From Microbacterium testaceum (GTDB taxonomy: Bacteria; Actinomycetota; Actinomycetes; Actinomycetales; Microbacteriaceae), in assembly GCF_020781835.1 (NCBI RefSeq), contig NZ_JAJGNJ010000003.1:124001-188000 (forward strand): a DNA stretch of 64,000 nt, given 5' to 3'. The stretch's first letter is position 1. Each line of letters begins with the position of its first letter. Under the pieces are notes generated by a model. It searched no databases. It worked only from the letters and a program-made list of their open reading frames with translations, and was not told the DNA's origin. Shown here in pieces: positions 7,965 to 15,968 of this stretch. The translations under genes and the position numbers were made by a program.

Positions 7965-8480
7965 ATGACCCGTTCGATCGGTCTGCTCCGCGGTGTCGGC
8001 GGTCCCACGGCGTTGAAGATGCCCGCCCTGCGCGAGGTGCTGGCATCCGCGGGCCTCGGCCAGGTCACCACACTCCACGTGGCGGGGAACATCGTCCTCG
8101 ACGACGGCGGGCGCTCGCCCGACGAGATCGCGCGGACGATCCGGGATGCCGTGCGCGTAGCGTTCGGCTTCGACCTGCCCGTGCTCGTGCGTTCGCACGC
8201 CGAGCTCGCCGACGCCCACGCGCGCAACCCCTTCGCCGACGCATCGGAGGGGCGATGGGTGCAGACGGTGTTCCTCGACACCACCCCCGCGCGGCCGCTG
8301 GAGGTGGCCGCCGGCATCCCGGAGCAGGCCGTGCTCGACGGCCGCGAGGTGTTCGTCCGCTACCCGGAGGGCATCGGGGGCTCGAAGCTGCAGGCCGCGT
8401 GGTTCGAGAAACGGCTGGGCGGGACCGGCACCGCGCGCAACGCCAACACGATCGCCAAGCTCATCGCACTGAGCGCCTGA
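7965..8480 (+). CDS. DUF1697 domain protein
   Basis: 171-residue protein matching the DUF1697 fold along its whole length: LLRGVGGPTALKMPALREVL at the start, HVAGNIVL where the family usually has a SGNVVF-type strand, and a C-terminal FVRYPEGIGGSKL with LGGTGTARNANTIAKL. Function unknown; the family is usually a single cytoplasmic domain of about 180 residues, so this one is complete. TAGATT lies 7 bases before the ATG and there is no Shine-Dalgarno, so the mRNA is probably leaderless. Confidence 0.92.
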   Translation: MTRSIGLLRGVGGPTALKMPALREVLASAGLGQVTTLHVAGNIVLDDGGRSPDEIARTIRDAVRVAFGFDLPVLVRSHAELADAHARNPFADASEGRWVQTVFLDTTPARPLEVAAGIPEQAVLDGREVFVRYPEGIGGSKLQAAWFEKRLGGTGTARNANTIAKLIALSA

Positions 8481-8588
8481 CGCCCCGTCCCCCGCGGTGA
8501 ACGCTCACCGCACTGAGACAGCGCGCGGCGAGCAGATGCCGGTACAGGACGCGTTCATCGCGGGGAGGGCCGGAGCAGCAGCGATCAC

Positions 8589-8608
8589 GGGGGCGCACGG
8601 GCGCCCCC
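8589..8608. terminator. Possible bidirectional terminator hairpin
   Basis: GGGGGCGC and GCGCCCCC form a perfect 8-base-pair stem around ACGG in the gap between the convergent DUF1697 and purH genes. There is no U-tract on either strand, so it may act only as a processing or pause hairpin. Confidence 0.45.
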
Positions 8609-8620
8609 GGGGTCCGCGCC

Positions 8621-10231
8621 TCAGTGGAAGAAGTGGCGCTCGCCCGTGAAGAACATCGTCACGCCGGCCGCGCGGGCGGCGTCGATGACCTCGGCGTCGC
8701 GCACGGAGCCACCGGGCTGGATGATCGCCGAGATGCCGGCATCGATGAGCACCTGTGGTCCGTCGGCGAACGGGAAGAAGGCATCGGATGCCGCGATGGA
8801 GCCGGCGGCGCGGTCACCGGCGCGCTCGACGGCGAGGCGGCACGAGTCGACGCGGTTCACCTGGCCCATGCCGATGCCGACGGTCGCGGAGCCCTTCGCG
8901 AGCACGATCGCGTTCGACTTCACCGCGCGGCACGCCTTCCAGGCGAAGATGAGGTTCGTCATGTCCTCGTCGGCGGGACGCTCGCCCGAGACGAGCTCCC
9001 AGTTCTTCGCGACCGACTCGATGTCGTCGGGGAAGCGGTCGGCGTCCTGCAGCAGCAGGCCGCCCGAGACGAGGCGCACGTCCATCGGCTCCTGCCGCCA
9101 GTCGGCGGGGAGCTGCAGCACGCGCAGGTTCTTCTTGAGCTTGAACACCTCGAGGGCTTCGGGCTCGAAGTCGGGGGCGATGATGACCTCGGTGAAGATG
9201 TCGCGGAGGTTCTCGGCCATCTTCAGCGTCACGGTGCGGTTCGCGGCGATGACGCCGCCGAACGCCGAGACGGGGTCGCACTCGTGCGCCCGTAGGTGGG
9301 CCGAGGCGATCGGGTCGAGCGCGTTGGGGGCCGTGACTGCGATTCCGCACGGGTTGGCGTGCTTGATGATCGCCACCGCCGGCTTGACCATGTCGAACGC
9401 GGCGCGGAGGGCGGCGTCGGCGTCGACGTAATTGTTGTACGACATCTCCTTGCCCTGCAGCTGCCTCGCCTGGGCGATGCCGTGGCCGCCGACGCGCGTG
9501 TAGATCGCGGCGCGCTGGTGCGAGTTCTCGCCGTACCGCAGGGTCGACAGGCGCTCGGCCTGGATCGTCAGGTGCGCCGGCAGGTCGATGTCGTCGCCGA
9601 TCGTGCCCTCGGCGAACCACGTCGAGACCGCCGTGTCGTACGCCGCGGTGTGCGAGAACGCCCGTGCGGCCAGCTCGCGCCGCTGCACCAGCGAGGTACC
9701 GCCGTCGCGCTGGAGGGCCTCGACGATCGCCGGGTACGACTCGGGCGAGACGACGATGGCGACGTTGGCGTGGTTCTTCGCGGAGGCGCGCACCATCGCG
9801 GGGCCGCCGATGTCGATCTGTTCCACCACGTCGTCGCCCTCGGCTCCGGATGCCACGGTCTCGACGAACGGGTACAGGTTCACCACGACGAGCTCGAACG
9901 GGAGGATGCCCAGTTCCTCCAGCTGCGCCTCGTGGCTGGCCAGGCGCAGGTCGGCGAGCAGCCCCGCGTGCACGCTGGGGTGAAGCGTCTTCACACGCCC
10001 GTCGAGCGACTCGGGGAAGCCGGTCACCGACGAGACATCGGTCACGTCGAACCCGGCGTCGCGGATCGTCGCGGCGGTGGAGCCGGTCGACACGATCTCG
10101 ACGCCCGCGCCCGCGAGGGCCCGGGCGAACTCCAGCAGTCCGGTCTTGTCGCTCACCGACACCAGCGCGCGGCGGATCGGGACGACGTCACGGGGACGGT
10201 AGTCGGCGGGGTCGTGGCGGGGTCCGGCCAT
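8621..10231 (-). CDS. purH: Bifunctional AICAR transformylase / IMP cyclohydrolase
   Basis: 536-residue enzyme for the last two steps of de novo IMP synthesis: formylation of AICAR with 10-formyl-THF, then ring closure. The N-terminal MGS-like cyclohydrolase domain is clear ([50 protein letters not shown]). The transformylase domain contains [12 protein letters not shown] and [11 protein letters not shown], and ends GERHFFH. Length fits the family. The start at 10231 follows a GGAG-containing leader; the much longer upstream frame is Arg-rich antisense-type sequence. It follows purN by 59 bases, the usual actinobacterial pair. Confidence 0.98.
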   Translation of the reverse strand: MAGPRHDPADYRPRDVVPIRRALVSVSDKTGLLEFARALAGAGVEIVSTGSTAATIRDAGFDVTDVSSVTGFPESLDGRVKTLHPSVHAGLLADLRLASHEAQLEELGILPFELVVVNLYPFVETVASGAEGDDVVEQIDIGGPAMVRASAKNHANVAIVVSPESYPAIVEALQRDGGTSLVQRRELAARAFSHTAAYDTAVSTWFAEGTIGDDIDLPAHLTIQAERLSTLRYGENSHQRAAIYTRVGGHGIAQARQLQGKEMSYNNYVDADAALRAAFDMVKPAVAIIKHANPCGIAVTAPNALDPIASAHLRAHECDPVSAFGGVIAANRTVTLKMAENLRDIFTEVIIAPDFEPEALEVFKLKKNLRVLQLPADWRQEPMDVRLVSGGLLLQDADRFPDDIESVAKNWELVSGERPADEDMTNLIFAWKACRAVKSNAIVLAKGSATVGIGMGQVNRVDSCRLAVERAGDRAAGSIAASDAFFPFADGPQVLIDAGISAIIQPGGSVRDAEVIDAARAAGVTMFFTGERHFFH

Positions 10232-10290
10232 GGCTGCGGCTCCTGTGTCTCGTGTCGGGGTTCGGCGCGGGCGGATGATCGCCGCGGGGG

Positions 10291-10890
10291 TCAGGGAGTG
10301 CGGGATGCCGTGGCATCCAGGTCGAGGTCGCCCTCGGCGATGCGACGGACGACGTCGATGAGCAGACGTCGTTCGACGGGCTTGATGCGTTCGTGCAGGC
10401 TCGCTTCGTCGTCGCCGGGGAGGACGGCGATCCGCTCCTGCGCGAGGATCGGGCCGGTGTCGACGCCCGAGTCCACGACGATGACGCTCGCGCCGGTCTG
10501 GGTGACACCGGCGCGGAGAGCGTCGCGGACGCCGTGCGCTCCGGGGAATTCGGGCAGGTACGCCGGGTGGGTGTTGATGATGCGGGGCTCCCACTCGGCG
10601 ACGAGGTCGGCGGGAAGCAGCCGCATGAGCCCGCTCAGCACGACCAGGTCGGGCTGCCAGACGCGCAGCTGCGCCCCCAGTTCGGCGCCCCACTCGGCCC
10701 GCGAGGCGAACGCATCGAAGGGGACGAGGAAGGTCGGGATGCCGAAGTGCTCGGCGTGGGCGAAGCCGTCGGCTTCGCGATCGGCACCGACCGCGATCAC
10801 GCGCGCCGGGAAGTCCGGGGCGGCAGTCGCCTCGAGCAGGGCGCGGAGGTTGGAGCCGGCGCCGGAGATGAGGACGGCGACCGTGAGCAC
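10291..10890 (-). CDS. purN: Phosphoribosylglycinamide formyltransferase
   Basis: 199-residue GAR transformylase, transferring formyl from 10-formyl-THF to GAR in purine synthesis. Seen: [15 protein letters not shown] at the N-terminus, LSGLMRLLP in the folate site, [20 protein letters not shown] with the catalytic Asn-His, and the [10 protein letters not shown] segment with the catalytic Asp. Start is a GTG at 10890: TAGACT lies 7 bases upstream on the minus strand, suggesting an additional leaderless promoter even though the stop of the DUF6350 gene is only 5 bases away. Co-transcribed with purH. Confidence 0.97.
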   Translation of the reverse strand: MLTVAVLISGAGSNLRALLEATAAPDFPARVIAVGADREADGFAHAEHFGIPTFLVPFDAFASRAEWGAELGAQLRVWQPDLVVLSGLMRLLPADLVAEWEPRIINTHPAYLPEFPGAHGVRDALRAGVTQTGASVIVVDSGVDTGPILAQERIAVLPGDDEASLHERIKPVERRLLIDVVRRIAEGDLDLDATASRTP

Positions 10891-10895
10891 GGAGG

Positions 10896-12425
10896 TCAGT
10901 CTACGGGGCGCGCGTCGCGGGCACCGGTCGGGCCGGTCTCGGGCCCGTCACCCCACTCGCGCGGCACCGGTTCGATCTTCGACCAGGCCTCGCGGATGCG
11001 GGCCTGGACGTCGTCATCGGCGTCGACGGGACTCGCGTTCGTGGCGGTGGGGCGGTCCGCGAGCAGGGAGGGCCGATCGTCTCCGGTCTCTTTCTCGGAG
11101 TGGTCGACCAGCCACGGCGCGGGGGCGGCCGCGAGCAGGGCGTCGGACGGGCGCTCCCGGGCTGCGCGCGTGCTCTCGAATGCGCGGTCACCCGAGCCGG
11201 CCGCGATCCTGTCGCCCCGCGCCCCGCGCCGCGGAAGCGGCGCGAGCAGGAGGACCGCGAGCCCCACCAGCACCTCGAGCCCGAGCGCGAGGGCGAGGGG
11301 TCCGGGCTGCGGCCCGGTCTCGGCGAGTCTGCCCGGTCCGATGGAGCCGTGGGAGAAGACCGCCATGAGCGCTCCCACGCCGCCGGTGAGGGCCGCGACG
11401 GAGACCGCGACGGTCAACCGCGGGGCGACCGGCTCGTGGCCGTCGCGTTCCGGCGTCTGCGCGCGCAGGATCCATCCCGCGAGGGCCCCGACGGCGAGCG
11501 GCAACAGCGCCAGGAGAAGAAGCCACGACGTCGTCGACTCGGGCACGATGCCGAGGATCGGGATGCCGGGCACCGCGCCGACCTGCGTGCCCGCCGGTGT
11601 CACGGAGGTATCGGTGCCGAGTGCGAAGCCGGGGCCTGCGGCGAACGCCACCGCCCAGAGCACGAGCGTCGGAAGGTACACCAGCTGCCCGAGCGCGAGG
11701 ACGGTGGCCCCGATCGCGTCGACGTTGCTGGCCTGGAACAGCGTGATGATCTGGGTGCCGCGAGCCAGCAGCCCCGCGACGACGATCACACCCCCCACCG
11801 CCACGAGGCCGAGGGTCGTGAGCGCCACGCCGCGCAGGACCAGGGCGGGCACGCCGGCCCAGGCCGACGGCATCCGGCCGAGCCAGGCGCGAAGGCGGTC
11901 GATGGGGCCGTCGTCACCGACCCGCCATGCTCCCGCGACGGCGCCGATCAGCGCGGGGACGGCGAAGATCAGGGCCGGGAACAGGATGGCCTGCCACGTC
12001 TCGAACGACACCAGCGGAGCCGACGATGTCATCGCGATCAGCGTGGCGATCCCGGCGAAGACGAGGGATCCGGAGATCCACCCGGTCAGCGCGGAGCCCG
12101 ACTCGGCCGCGCGGACGCCCGAGCGGGCGGCGAACAACCCCGTGAAGGCGGCGAAGGCCAGCGGTGCGAGCGACAGCGTGAAGGTCGCGAGCGCCGGGTC
12201 GACGCCCGTCGCCGCGAGGTAGGCGTCGGGCAGCGTCACCGAGATCGGCACGAGATGACCCAGGTGCCACACCGCGGCGGCGGCGGGCCACAGCGCGGAC
12301 CACTCGGCGTCGCCCAGGGCGACGACCCACATCAGCGCGAGCGGCGCGAGCACCACGGCGACGCCGACCGCGGCGGCCAGGAGCGCGTCGAGGGCGGCGA
12401 GGAGAGCGACGAGGAGACGATGCAT
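10896..12425 (-). CDS. DUF6350 polytopic membrane protein (PerM-like)
   Basis: Membrane protein of 509 residues with about ten to twelve hydrophobic segments through residue ~400, then a hydrophilic acidic C-terminal tail of about 100 residues. It matches the actinobacterial DUF6350 family, often annotated as cell division protein PerM, and stands directly before purN as in many relatives. I choose the ATG at 12425 ([12 protein letters not shown]) because TAGGGT lies 10 bases upstream and no Shine-Dalgarno is present; an upstream in-frame start at 12458 adds 11 non-conserved residues. Its role is inferred from family only. Confidence 0.85.
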   Translation of the reverse strand: MHRLLVALLAALDALLAAAVGVAVVLAPLALMWVVALGDAEWSALWPAAAAVWHLGHLVPISVTLPDAYLAATGVDPALATFTLSLAPLAFAAFTGLFAARSGVRAAESGSALTGWISGSLVFAGIATLIAMTSSAPLVSFETWQAILFPALIFAVPALIGAVAGAWRVGDDGPIDRLRAWLGRMPSAWAGVPALVLRGVALTTLGLVAVGGVIVVAGLLARGTQIITLFQASNVDAIGATVLALGQLVYLPTLVLWAVAFAAGPGFALGTDTSVTPAGTQVGAVPGIPILGIVPESTTSWLLLLALLPLAVGALAGWILRAQTPERDGHEPVAPRLTVAVSVAALTGGVGALMAVFSHGSIGPGRLAETGPQPGPLALALGLEVLVGLAVLLLAPLPRRGARGDRIAAGSGDRAFESTRAARERPSDALLAAAPAPWLVDHSEKETGDDRPSLLADRPTATNASPVDADDDVQARIREAWSKIEPVPREWGDGPETGPTGARDARPVD

Positions 12426-12464
12426 GAGCAGACCGACCCTACCCGCGGCTGCCGACACCGCCCC

Positions 12465-13175
12465 TCAGGCGCGGCGGTGTGGTGCCGCTCCCCGCAGATG
12501 ACGCGAACGGGCGTCCCGCCAGCGTTCCCAGACGATCTCGGCGATCCGCGCGTCGGCTCCGATCGGAGCGGTCGTGAGGTCCGCCCCGGACCCGTCGATG
12601 ACGCGCGAGAAGTGGCCGGGTGCCAGGACGTAGCTCGCGGCGACGGCGCGCGAGCCCGTCGAGCGCGCGGCGTTCACGGCGTCGGCGATCCGCGGTTCGG
12701 ATGCCGCGGCGTAGGCGGGCACGACGGGACCGGCGACGCCGGTCTCGGCCAGGAGCTCGACCATCCGCTCGACGTCGACGACCGCGCCCGCCCGGGTCGA
12801 ACCCGCCGCGGCGAGGACCACGGTGTCGGAGGGCTGCGCGCCGACGACACGGAGACGATCGGCGAGGATCTCGGCCAGCAGCGGGTGCGGGCCGAGGGCC
12901 GGAGCCACGGGCAGTCCGGCGGCGGCCTCCACCAGATCCACCTCGGTGTGGTACCCGGTCGAGAGCAGGAGCGGAACGATGACGATGTCGTCGGTGACCT
13001 CACGGGCCGCGGCGACGACGTCGGTGACGAACGGCCCGTGCACGTCGACGTAGGCCTCGTGGACCTCCACGTCGGCGGGAGCCGTGTCGCGGAGCAGTCC
13101 CAGGATCGCTCGGACGACCTCGCGGCCCTCCTCGAATCGCGTTCCGTGCGCGCAGGCGATGAGCACCGCGGTCAT
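12465..13175 (-). CDS. Sirohydrochlorin chelatase, CbiX/SirB-type
   Basis: 236-residue two-repeat chelatase. The N-terminal half begins VLIACAHGTRFEEGREVV, with the metal-binding His in the first strand, and has IVPLLLSTGYHTEVDL with a second His; the C-terminal half repeats the fold less strictly (SYVLAPGHFSRVI). Next to nirBD and a cysG-type gene the likely reaction is Fe2+ insertion into sirohydrochlorin to give siroheme for NirB. It is the last gene of the nir operon and its ATG overlaps the stop of the hemD-type gene as ATGA. Confidence 0.93.
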   Translation of the reverse strand: MTAVLIACAHGTRFEEGREVVRAILGLLRDTAPADVEVHEAYVDVHGPFVTDVVAAAREVTDDIVIVPLLLSTGYHTEVDLVEAAAGLPVAPALGPHPLLAEILADRLRVVGAQPSDTVVLAAAGSTRAGAVVDVERMVELLAETGVAGPVVPAYAAASEPRIADAVNAARSTGSRAVAASYVLAPGHFSRVIDGSGADLTTAPIGADARIAEIVWERWRDARSRHLRGAAPHRRA

Positions 13176-14311
13176 GAGTCCTCCTCGTCGGCCGCGTCGA
13201 GACGGTACCCCCGCTTGTACACGGTCCGGATCAGGTCGAGCCCGCCGAGAGCCTCCCTCGTCCGAGCGACGGCGACTTCCACAGCGTGCGCGCTGACCTC
13301 GGCCTTCGACAGCGCAGCCACGAGGTCGGCGCGAGAGACCACCGCGCCGGGTTCACGGGCGAGAGCCCGGAGGATCTCGACGCCCGTTCGGGGCAGCGGG
13401 ATGAACGACCCGTCCAGGACGGCACCGGACGAACGGATGCCGAGAGCCCCCGCCGTCGTGCGGATGACCGGGGCGTGTGCACCGCCGTAGTGGGTGACGA
13501 CCGCACGCACGAGAGCGCCCAGCCGGCCCCGGTCCGGCACGAGCGGCGTGATCCCCGCCTCGGTGAGGGGCGACGCCGTGATGGGACCGACCGCCGCGAT
13601 GAGCACGTGTCCCGCGCGTGCCCGGGCGGCGACGCCGTCGAGCGCGCCGGCGCGTTCGGCGGCGAGGAGCCACTCTCGGGCGGCCGGGGCGGAGGTGAAC
13701 AGCACCGCGTCGATCTCTCCGCGCGCGACGAGCTGCGCGGAGGCGGCGACCAGTGCCGGGTCCGGTGGCGGACCCCAGCGGTAGATCGTCAGGCTCGTCA
13801 CGCGTGCTCCCGCATCGAGGAACGCCTCGTCCAGGCCGTCGGCGCCGGAGCCGTGGTGCTGCACGGCGACGTGCAGGCCCTGGATCCCCTCGGCGATCAG
13901 GAAGTCGCGGAGCTCGGCCGCCGTCTCGGACTCCGCGACCCAGTCGGCCTCGAACCCCGCCTGCTGGATGGCGCCGCGCGCCTTGGGACCGCGCGCGACG
14001 ATGCGCGCGCGCCCGAGGACGTCGGCGAGCGCGTCGTGGAGGCCGGCTTCGTCCGCGGTCTCCATCCACCCGCGGAATCCGACGCCCGTGGTGGCCACGA
14101 CGACATCCGGCGGGTCGTCCACCAGGAGCCGCGTCTGGGCGATGAGCTCGTCGTCGTCGACGTGGGGCACGATCGTCAGCGCCGGAGCCACACGGACACG
14201 GGCGCCGTGACGCTCCAGCGCGGCCGACAGCTCCCCGGACCGACGATCAACGGGAAGGAGGACGGTGCAGGCCTGCAGCACCGTCGAGATCGTCCGTTGC
14301 GGAACGGTCAC
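13172..14311 (-). CDS. Uroporphyrinogen-III synthase with C-terminal winged-helix domain
   Basis: 379-residue fusion. Residues ~1-255 form a HemD-type bilobed domain (VVVATTGVGFRGWMETADE, VARGPKARGAIQQAGFEADW, VLFTSAPAAREWLL). Residues ~285-375 form an OmpR-type winged helix (GVEILRALAREPGAVVSRAD, HAVEVAVARTREALGG, TVYKRGYRLDA). This fusion is known in actinobacterial nitrite-reductase clusters. It supplies uroporphyrinogen III for siroheme and might also sense or regulate, though no DNA target is visible. ATGA overlaps bind it to both neighbours. Confidence 0.93.
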   Translation of the reverse strand: MTVPQRTISTVLQACTVLLPVDRRSGELSAALERHGARVRVAPALTIVPHVDDDELIAQTRLLVDDPPDVVVATTGVGFRGWMETADEAGLHDALADVLGRARIVARGPKARGAIQQAGFEADWVAESETAAELRDFLIAEGIQGLHVAVQHHGSGADGLDEAFLDAGARVTSLTIYRWGPPPDPALVAASAQLVARGEIDAVLFTSAPAAREWLLAAERAGALDGVAARARAGHVLIAAVGPITASPLTEAGITPLVPDRGRLGALVRAVVTHYGGAHAPVIRTTAGALGIRSSGAVLDGSFIPLPRTGVEILRALAREPGAVVSRADLVAALSKAEVSAHAVEVAVARTREALGGLDLIRTVYKRGYRLDAADEEDS

Positions 14312-15540
14312 CCCGTGCCCTCGGCGTGCGGCACCGCGACGGGCAGAAGCAGCTCGGGGCGTGCGACCTCGCCGAACACCAGCACGGCGGGATTGGCGAG
14401 ACCGTGGGCCTCGGCATCCGCGACCGCCGACCCCAGTGTGGTGCGGATGGTGCGCTGCGCGGGGGTGTGTCCGTTCTCGACGAACGCGACGGGTCGATCG
14501 GTCGGCGCCCCGGCGGCCAGCGCGGCACCGGCGAAGCGGGGCAGAGCGCTCACTCCCATGAGGGCGACGACGGTGGCGGTGTCGTCACGGAGAGCGGCGA
14601 GAGTCGCCGCGGTCGGAGCCTCTTGCCCGTTCACGATGTGAAGCGTACCGGCCACGCCGCGGTGCGTCACGGGCACCCCTGCCGCTTGCGGAACGGCGAT
14701 GGCGCTGCTGATGCCGGGGACGACCTCGACCGGGATGCCGGCTGCCCGGCACGCGAGGACCTCCTCGCCGCCGCGGCCGTAGACGAAAGGGTCGCCGCCC
14801 TTCAGCCGCACGACCCGCAGCCCCCGGGCGGCTCGATCGATGAGGAGGGCGTTGATCTCGTCCTGCGGCACGGGGTGATGGTGCGGACGTTTGCCCACGT
14901 CGATGAGTTCGACGTCGTCGCCGAGCTCGGCGAGGACGCCGGTGGGCCCGAGGCGGTCATGCACGACGACGTCGGCCTCGGCCAGGAGCGCACGCGCGCG
15001 CACCGTGAGCAGGTCGACGGGACCAGGGCCGCCGCCGACGAGCGCCACGCTCCCCACGAGCGGGCGACGTCGGCGGCGGAGCGGGAGGGCGCCTTCGGCG
15101 AGGCGGTCGGCGATGGCGTCGCGCACCGCCGCGCTCCGGCGCGGGTCGGCACCGGCGGTGGAGACCACGCCGATCATGACGTCGCCGCTGCGGGTCTCGG
15201 CTGCCAGGCGTGCGGTGCCCTTGCCCCCGTGACCGGCGTTGATGCACCACACCCGGCGTGCGTCGGCGGCCGAGACGACACGGGCATCGATGGCCGCGTG
15301 GCCGGTCGCGGTGTGACAGAACCACGCCTCGTCGAGGTCGCCGTCGACGAACGTGCGGGCGAGCCATTCCACCTCGCCGGCCGCGGCGAGAGCCGCGATG
15401 CCGTCGGTGGCGTCCGGGGCGATGACCCGCACGCGCGCACCGGCTGCGCGCAGGCGCGAGATCCGACGTTCGGTGACGCTTCCCGCGCCGACGCAGACCA
15501 CGAGCTTGTCGGTGAGGTCCAGTCCTGCCAGTGCGATCAT
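14308..15540 (-). CDS. Siroheme synthase: precorrin-2 dehydrogenase fused to uroporphyrinogen-III C-methyltransferase
   Basis: 410-residue CysG-like protein. The N-terminal Rossmann domain (LVVCVGAGSVTERRISRLRA) is the NAD-dependent precorrin-2 dehydrogenase. From about residue 165 the SUMT domain starts with VALVGGGPGPVDLLTVRA and continues with VVHDRLG, VGKRPHHHPVPQDEI, RLKGGDPFVYGRGGEE, VVPGISSA and THRGVAGT, all hallmark blocks for double methylation by SAM. The final chelation is probably done by the CbiX protein of the same operon. Start at 15540 overlaps the nirD stop (ATGA); a longer frame upstream would run inside nirD. Confidence 0.96.
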   Translation of the reverse strand: MIALAGLDLTDKLVVCVGAGSVTERRISRLRAAGARVRVIAPDATDGIAALAAAGEVEWLARTFVDGDLDEAWFCHTATGHAAIDARVVSAADARRVWCINAGHGGKGTARLAAETRSGDVMIGVVSTAGADPRRSAAVRDAIADRLAEGALPLRRRRRPLVGSVALVGGGPGPVDLLTVRARALLAEADVVVHDRLGPTGVLAELGDDVELIDVGKRPHHHPVPQDEINALLIDRAARGLRVVRLKGGDPFVYGRGGEEVLACRAAGIPVEVVPGISSAIAVPQAAGVPVTHRGVAGTLHIVNGQEAPTAATLAALRDDTATVVALMGVSALPRFAGAALAAGAPTDRPVAFVENGHTPAQRTIRTTLGSAVADAEAHGLANPAVLVFGEVARPELLLPVAVPHAEGTG

Positions 15541-15968
15541 CGGGGATCTCCTTCCGTGCCGCCGGGAGCGGGGGCGTCGCCGGGAGCGGACGCGATCTTC
15601 ACGAACACGTCGCCATCGTCCACCGTCACGGGATGAACCTGCACCACGTGGGGGTCTTCGCCCTGCGTGTCGAGGCACACGCCCGTGCGCAGATCGAACA
15701 CCTGCTTGTACATCGGGGATGCCACGGTCGGCACGCCGCTGCGATCCCCGACGATGCCGCGCGAGAGCACCGCGGCCCCGCAGTAGGGGTCGATCTGATC
15801 GATGGCGTAGATGCGGCCGTCGAACGTTCGGAACAGCGCGATCTGCCGGTCACCGATCAGGGCGGCCGCCCCGCGCTCGACGAGGAGGTCGTCGACGCGG
15901 CAGACGCGGACCCAGCCGGGCGTGGCTCCGGCGGCGGCGCCGGGGGGCGTGGCATCCAGGATCGTCAT
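15537..15968 (-). CDS. nirD: Nitrite reductase [NAD(P)H] small subunit
   Basis: 143-residue Rieske-fold protein of the NirD type: WVRVCRVDDLLVERGAAALI, LFRTFDGRIYAIDQIDPY, then VASPMYKQVFDLRTGVCLD and VVQVHPVTVDDGDVFVKI. The Rieske Cys-His ligands are absent, which is normal for NirD. It associates with NirB for six-electron reduction of nitrite to ammonium in the cytoplasm. ATGA overlap with nirB and with the cysG-type gene. Confidence 0.96.
   Translation of the reverse strand: MTILDATPPGAAAGATPGWVRVCRVDDLLVERGAAALIGDRQIALFRTFDGRIYAIDQIDPYCGAAVLSRGIVGDRSGVPTVASPMYKQVFDLRTGVCLDTQGEDPHVVQVHPVTVDDGDVFVKIASAPGDAPAPGGTEGDPR

Noticed and set aside
9296..13490. Very long plus-strand frames over purH, purN, DUF6350 and cbiX
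   Set aside because: Arg/Gly/His-rich antisense frames; the minus-strand genes have full family motifs and coupling overlaps.
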